Part shown: in pieces, positions 5,730 through 9,670 of the stretch
How the letters are laid out: every line of letters begins with the position of its first letter
How positions within the stretch are numbered: the first letter of the stretch is position 1
Assembly (NCBI RefSeq): GCF_946482535.1
Contig: NZ_CAMLRU010000103.1
Location: forward strand, 1 to 9,670
Direction: 5' to 3'
Source of the DNA: an uncultured Flavobacterium sp.
GTDB taxonomy: Bacteria; Bacteroidota; Bacteroidia; Flavobacteriales; Flavobacteriaceae
Length of the DNA stretch: 9,670 nt
Notes under the pieces: generated by a model
Database searches by the model: none
The model's input: only the letters and a program-made list of their open reading frames with translations
Told to the model about the DNA's origin: nothing
Program-made: the position numbers and the translations under genes

Positions 5730-8204
5730 TTGAAAACATATCATTTCCTTTTTACGCTTCTTTTTTTAGCGTTTAGCAGCCTAACTTTTGCCCAAAACCA
5801 AACCGCTAAAGTGGCAGGAGTCGTACTCGATGAAAACAATAAACCGGTTGAAGGCGTAACCGTAAGCTATCAAACCAAGTCGACCACCACAGACAAAAAC
5901 GGATTTTACGGGATTACTGTTCCGGCCAATCAAAAAATTGTTTTGGTTTTTACCCATGAAACTTTGAAAAAGATAACCGCAACTTTTCAACTAAAACCCA
6001 ATGAAGAAAGAGAGTTCTATGTGGTAATGAATGATGCTGAACAATTGGGAGAAGTGGTGGTAAAAGGAAAAAGAAGTCGCGTGCAAGGGATTGTTTCTGT
6101 TTCTCCTGAAGCGGTTCGCAAAAATCCAAGTGCTATGCCGGGTGTGGAAAGCGTTATCAAGTTAATGCCATCAGCCAGTGGGAATAACGAGTTGAGTTCG
6201 GGCTACAATGTTCGTGGCGGAAACTATGATGAAAACTTGGTTTATGTCAACGAAATTGAAGTTTATCGCCCGTTTTTAGTGCGTTCGGGGCAACAAGAAG
6301 GATTGAGTTTTACCAATTCCGATATGGTGCAGAATGTTGAATTTTCTGCGGGTGGATTTCAAGCGAAATACGGCGATAAATTGTCTTCGGTTTTAGATAT
6401 TACTTATCGTACACCCCAAAAATACAGCGTGAGTGCCGAAGCCAGTTTCTTGGGCGGAAGCATTACCGGTGAAGGGATTTCCAAAAACAAAAAATGGTCG
6501 GCCATAACCGGCGTTCGTTACCGTGACAATTCGCTTTTTGTCAACAGTCAGGAAACGCAAACCAACTACCGACCGACTTTTGCCGATGTACAAACTAACG
6601 TTACTTTCAGCCCAAATGACAAATGGAAATTCAGTTTCTTAGGGAATGTTTCCCAAAATAAATACAACTACCAACCTTTAACGCGCCAAACCAATTTCGG
6701 AACTATAGACGAACCTATCGCGCTTCAGATTTTTTATGAAGGTCAGGAAAAAGACAAATACCAAACGCTTTTCGGCGCTTTCAAAACCACTTTCAACAAA
6801 GACGAGAATAACAATTTCCGATTAATTACTTCGGTTTATCACACGCAAGAGCAAGAGTACTTTGATATTTTTGCCGCTTATTTTTTAGGCGAAGTGGATA
6901 CCAATATCGGTTCGGAAACTTTAGGAGAAGTAACTTTCAATCGCGGAATCGGAACACAATTAAACCACGCGCGTAACGATTTAGATGCTTTAATCATCAA
7001 TGCGGAAGTGAAAGGAACGCATTATATCCAAAACAAAAAACATCAAATCGATTGGGGTTTCAAATATACCCGAGAAAACATACGCGACAGAATTGTAGAA
7101 TGGGAGGTAATTGATTCGGCCGGTTTTTCCATCAATCCGCCCGAGTTTGATTTTCCGAATGACCAACCTTATAATCCGTATGTCGGACCTTTGGTGCCTT
7201 ATCAAAATGTCAGAGCAACCAATTTCATCGATATCGACAGACTTTCAGGTTTTGCCCAGTGGAATACGAAAACCGATTTGGGCAGCAGTCAATTTTGGAT
7301 TACTGCAGGCGCACGTTTTCACAATTGGACGGTTTCGGGTGATGGCATTTCTAATGCTAAAAGCCAAACGGTTATCAGTCCGAGAGCCCAATTTGCGCTC
7401 AAACCGGATTGGGATAAAGACATGCTTTTCCGTTTTGCTGCCGGTTTTTACCACCAACCGCCATTTTATCGCGAGTTGCGTGATATGAACGGTGTTGTTA
7501 ATCCCAATGTAAAAGCACAACAGTCGATTCACTTTGTGCTGAGCAACGACTATAATTTTATGATGAACAATCGTAAGTTTAAATTGGTTACCGAAGCCTA
7601 TTACAAAACCATGACGGATGTCAATACTTATACTTTAGAAAACGTCAGGATTCGCTATCGTGCCAATAATGAAGCAGAAGCTTTTGCCTACGGATTGGAA
7701 GCCAGATTGAACGGTGAGTTTGTGCCGGGAACTGAATCATGGTTGAGTTTTGGTTATATGAAAACCGAAGAAAATCAAGACGGAAGAGGTTTTATAGCGC
7801 GTCCAACCGATCAACGATTGAAAGTGGGAATCTTATTCCAAGACTACATGCCTAATTTACCTAATATGAAGTTGTATTTGAATTTGGTTTACAATACCGG
7901 TCTGCCTGGCGGTTCGCCGTCTTATGCCGATGCCTATACATACCAAAGTCGTTTGCGTGATTACCGTCGTGCCGATGTGGGCTTCTCTTATGTATTAACC
8001 GAAAAAAATAATGAAAGGGAGGAAAGTCATTGGCTGAAAAAATTCGAAGACTTATCTATTGGTTTTGAAATTTTTAACTTGTTCAACAACCAAAACGCTA
8101 TTACCAATACTTGGGTTCGTGATGTTTACACTAAAAATCAATACGGAATTCCCAATTATATGACGACTCGTGTTTTCAACGTAAAATTGACGGCCAAATT
8201 GTAG
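5730..8204 (+). CDS. TonB-dependent outer-membrane receptor with N-terminal carboxypeptidase-regulatory-like domain
   Basis: The 824-residue protein opens with a signal peptide (KTYHFLFTLLFLAFSSLTFA, cleavage near 21/22). Residues about 27-100 are a carboxypeptidase-regulatory-like beta-sandwich (VAGVVLDENNKPVEGVTVSY). About 115-230 is the plug (VRGGNYDENLVYVNEIEVY, then the FSAGGFQAKYGDKLSS segment). The remainder is a 22-strand-type barrel ending in FNVKLTAKL. Family knowledge: such receptors import ligands across the outer membrane using TonB energy. No susD-like partner gene is nearby, so it is not an evident SusCD pair, and the ligand is unknown. The start must be TTG at 5730: a stop lies 9 nt upstream in frame, the signal peptide begins right there, and the next in-frame Met is about residue 100. 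Its tight spacing to the M23 gene indicates one transcript and probable coupling. It is not a fusion, although both genes share a frame. Confidence 0.88.
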   Translation: MKTYHFLFTLLFLAFSSLTFAQNQTAKVAGVVLDENNKPVEGVTVSYQTKSTTTDKNGFYGITVPANQKIVLVFTHETLKKITATFQLKPNEEREFYVVMNDAEQLGEVVVKGKRSRVQGIVSVSPEAVRKNPSAMPGVESVIKLMPSASGNNELSSGYNVRGGNYDENLVYVNEIEVYRPFLVRSGQQEGLSFTNSDMVQNVEFSAGGFQAKYGDKLSSVLDITYRTPQKYSVSAEASFLGGSITGEGISKNKKWSAITGVRYRDNSLFVNSQETQTNYRPTFADVQTNVTFSPNDKWKFSFLGNVSQNKYNYQPLTRQTNFGTIDEPIALQIFYEGQEKDKYQTLFGAFKTTFNKDENNNFRLITSVYHTQEQEYFDIFAAYFLGEVDTNIGSETLGEVTFNRGIGTQLNHARNDLDALIINAEVKGTHYIQNKKHQIDWGFKYTRENIRDRIVEWEVIDSAGFSINPPEFDFPNDQPYNPYVGPLVPYQNVRATNFIDIDRLSGFAQWNTKTDLGSSQFWITAGARFHNWTVSGDGISNAKSQTVISPRAQFALKPDWDKDMLFRFAAGFYHQPPFYRELRDMNGVVNPNVKAQQSIHFVLSNDYNFMMNNRKFKLVTEAYYKTMTDVNTYTLENVRIRYRANNEAEAFAYGLEARLNGEFVPGTESWLSFGYMKTEENQDGRGFIARPTDQRLKVGILFQDYMPNLPNMKLYLNLVYNTGLPGGSPSYADAYTYQSRLRDYRRADVGFSYVLTEKNNEREESHWLKKFEDLSIGFEIFNLFNNQNAITNTWVRDVYTKNQYGIPNYMTTRVFNVKLTAKL

Positions 8205-8215
8205 AAATAAATCAT

Positions 8216-8223
8216 TATTTTTG
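8216..8223 (+). promoter_or_regulatory. Candidate -7 element for the lipoprotein gene
   Basis: TATTTTTG matches TAnnTTTG fully and lies 19 nt before the ATG at 8243. The available TTG triplets upstream are 14 nt (8199-8201) or 26 nt (8187-8189) away, both off the usual spacing. The lipoprotein may thus have its own promoter overlapping the receptor's end, or be read from the cluster promoter. Confidence 0.4.
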
Positions 8224-8242
8224 ATTGACAAATTGATCTGAG

Positions 8243-8956
8243 ATGAAAAAATACACTTTCTATATATCCTTAATGCTGACAGTGACTTTGGTAAGTTGCA
8301 AAAAGGATGAAGCGCCAAAACCGAAAGTAATCTACCAAGATACTTCAAAAACTAAAACCGAAGTACCCGAAGATACCACGCAAATTGAAATCGCCGATTT
8401 GCCCATTCATATGGACGGAACGAATTATTTAATTTTTCCCATCGGAACTTTGTCCGGAGATAAAAAAGCGATGAAATCGGGCTATGATGCCGAAACGGGT
8501 TATACGGTTTCCAATTACGGAGAATACCAAATTACCGGTTATTTGCAGAATTTGAAATTCCGAGAAATAGGAAAAGACACTCTTTATGCTTTGACAGATA
8601 AGAATGTTTTAATTGAAACAGCAACTTATTTGAAGTCTTTAGCCGATAAAACCAAAAAGCAACTGATGGTATATTCTTTGGCTGATATGGACACGAATAA
8701 AGACAATAAGTTAGATAATAGTGATATCAAATCACTTTATCTGAGCGATATTTCGGGGAAAAACTTTACTAAGATTTCGGTTGATTTTCAGGAATTAATA
8801 GATTGGAATTTGATTGAGGCTAAAAGCCAATTGTACTATCGAACCATTGAAGACACCAACAAAAACGGGGAATTTGACAAGGAAGATTCACTTCACTATT
8901 TCTATGTTAATCTCTTAGACAAAGAGTTGAAATCAATCGAATACAAACCGATTTAA
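8243..8956 (+). CDS. Lipoprotein with two EF-hand/dockerin-like calcium loops
   Basis: I do not recognise the family of this 237-residue protein. A type II signal peptide ends at the lipobox LVSC, with the lipidated cysteine at 19. The following KKDE resembles the lysine/acid-rich lipoprotein export signal described in Flavobacterium and Capnocytophaga, so surface exposure is possible. Residues about 24-50 are a charged, proline-containing linker. Two short loops fit a D-x-N-x-[DN]-x-x-x-D-x-x-D calcium pattern: D150, N152, D154, D158, D161 and D204, N206, N208, D212, D215. They lie about 54 residues apart in the C-terminal half, each followed by a hydrophobic strand (SLYLSDI, LHYFYVNLL). The gene is 38 nt after the receptor in the same direction, so an accessory role for that receptor is possible but unproven. 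It ends 2 nt from a convergent stop. Confidence 0.8.
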   Translation: MKKYTFYISLMLTVTLVSCKKDEAPKPKVIYQDTSKTKTEVPEDTTQIEIADLPIHMDGTNYLIFPIGTLSGDKKAMKSGYDAETGYTVSNYGEYQITGYLQNLKFREIGKDTLYALTDKNVLIETATYLKSLADKTKKQLMVYSLADMDTNKDNKLDNSDIKSLYLSDISGKNFTKISVDFQELIDWNLIEAKSQLYYRTIEDTNKNGEFDKEDSLHYFYVNLLDKELKSIEYKPI

Positions 8957-8958
8957 TT

Positions 8959-9669
8959 TTACTCAAAAGATTGCATAGTAACCAATTTAGAATAAGTGCC
9001 GTTGAGTACTAAAAGTTCATCATGGGTTCCTTGTTCCACAATTTTTCCTTTGTGCATCACCACAATCAAATCGGCTTTTTGAATCGTTGAAAGACGGTGA
9101 GCAATCACAACAGAAGTTCGGTTTTGCATCATGTTTTCTAAAGCTTGTTGTACCAGTCTTTCACTCTCTGTGTCCAAAGCCGAAGTCGCTTCATCCAAAA
9201 TCATTATGGGTGGATTTTTCAAAACCGCACGCGCAATCGATAAACGCTGTTTTTGTCCGCCCGAAAGCTTGTTACCACTGTCGCCTACATTGGCATAAAT
9301 TCCATCGGGTAAATCTTTGACAAATTCATAAGCATTGGCGATTTTCAGCGCTGCAATGACTTCTTCATCAGTAGCGTCGGGTTTGCCTAAGGCAATATTT
9401 CCTTTTATGGTATCATTAAACAAAATAGAATCTTGGGTAACCAATCCCATTAAATTTCGAAGTGATTGCAATGAAATGTCTTTGATGTTGGTATTGTCAA
9501 TCGTTACAACACCTTCATTTACATCATAAAAACGAGTCAATAAGTTGGCAATCGTACTTTTTCCTGAACCGGATTGGCCTACTAAAGCGACAGTTTTTCC
9601 TTTGGGTATTTCAAGCGTAAAATCCTTTAAAACATTTTCATTCTCATAGCGGAAATTGATATTCTTAAG
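8959..9669 (-). CDS. ABC exporter, C-terminal nucleotide-binding domain (partial, runs off the window)
   Basis: The frame is open to the right edge, and 236 C-terminal residues are visible. In this numbering they hold an A-loop tyrosine Y8 (FRYEN), Walker A GQSGSGKST (31-39), Q-loop Q79 (LVTQDS), signature LSGGQ (135-139), Walker B with catalytic D159-E160 (IMILDEATSALD) and the switch histidine H191 (IAHRLS). All sites are intact. The KLSGGQKQRLSIARA and GTHDELL patterns are typical of exporters with fused membrane and ATPase domains, such as MsbA-type lipid or drug exporters. The membrane domain would lie beyond the edge, so the substrate cannot be given. Starting at the in-frame TTG near 9540 would drop Walker A and is wrong. 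The stop is 2 nt from that of the convergent lipoprotein gene. Confidence 0.92.
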   Translation of the reverse strand, partial: LKNINFRYENENVLKDFTLEIPKGKTVALVGQSGSGKSTIANLLTRFYDVNEGVVTIDNTNIKDISLQSLRNLMGLVTQDSILFNDTIKGNIALGKPDATDEEVIAALKIANAYEFVKDLPDGIYANVGDSGNKLSGGQKQRLSIARAVLKNPPIMILDEATSALDTESERLVQQALENMMQNRTSVVIAHRLSTIQKADLIVVMHKGKIVEQGTHDELLVLNGTYSKLVTMQSFE

Positions 9670-9670
9670 A

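Noticed and set aside
8052..8348. Minus-strand open frame spanning the receptor/lipoprotein junction
   Set aside because: It is antisense to the ends of two well-supported genes and shows no motif or signal of its own.
9540..9542. TTG at this point as the start of the ABC ATPase
   Set aside because: The frame continues to the window edge and encodes the A-loop and Walker A motif upstream of it, so the gene is simply cut by the window.

Overview
The window looks like chromosomal housekeeping DNA from a Flavobacteriaceae member, most likely Flavobacterium or a close relative. The evidence is AT-rich DNA, starts without clear Shine-Dalgarno sequences, several Bacteroidota-type promoter elements (TAnnTTTG, once with an upstream TTG at the expected 19-nt spacing), a TonB-dependent receptor with an N-terminal carboxypeptidase-regulatory-like domain, and a lipoprotein with a lysine/acid-rich stretch after its lipid cysteine. 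No insertion sequence, phage module, CRISPR array or tRNA is visible.

Left part (1-1472): a terminator of an upstream unit is followed by xerD, a Xer tyrosine recombinase with all six catalytic residues, and a single-domain CheY-like response regulator. A bidirectional terminator separates this pair from the convergent rny.

Centre (1473-3890, minus strand): a cell-division and RNA-metabolism cluster reads, in transcription order, strong promoter, small coiled-coil protein, zapA, a structured non-coding RNA gene, rny (RNase Y). The RNA lies between zapA and rny. It is a long rod closed by a perfect 11-bp stem followed by seven Ts, with a central bubble and a terminal hairpin, which is the architecture of 6S RNA. 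I call it a 6S-type RNA (the 6S-Flavo class is known from this group). It is the most notable unannotated element here.

Right part (4023-8956, plus strand): an envelope cluster starts divergently from the zap operon. It holds a secreted M23 (LytM-type) zinc metallopeptidase with a long beta-rich C-terminal region, a TonB-dependent outer-membrane receptor that appears to start at TTG only 9 nt after the peptidase stop and in the same frame, and a lipoprotein with two EF-hand/dockerin-like calcium loops. The lipoprotein stop lies 2 nt from the stop of a convergent ABC exporter gene. Only the nucleotide-binding domain of that exporter is inside the window, and it runs off the right edge.

I see no clearly new defence or mobile system. 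The points deserving attention are the 6S-type RNA and its position, the uncharacterised coiled-coil partner gene of zapA, the TTG-started receptor coupled to the peptidase, and the calcium-loop lipoprotein.
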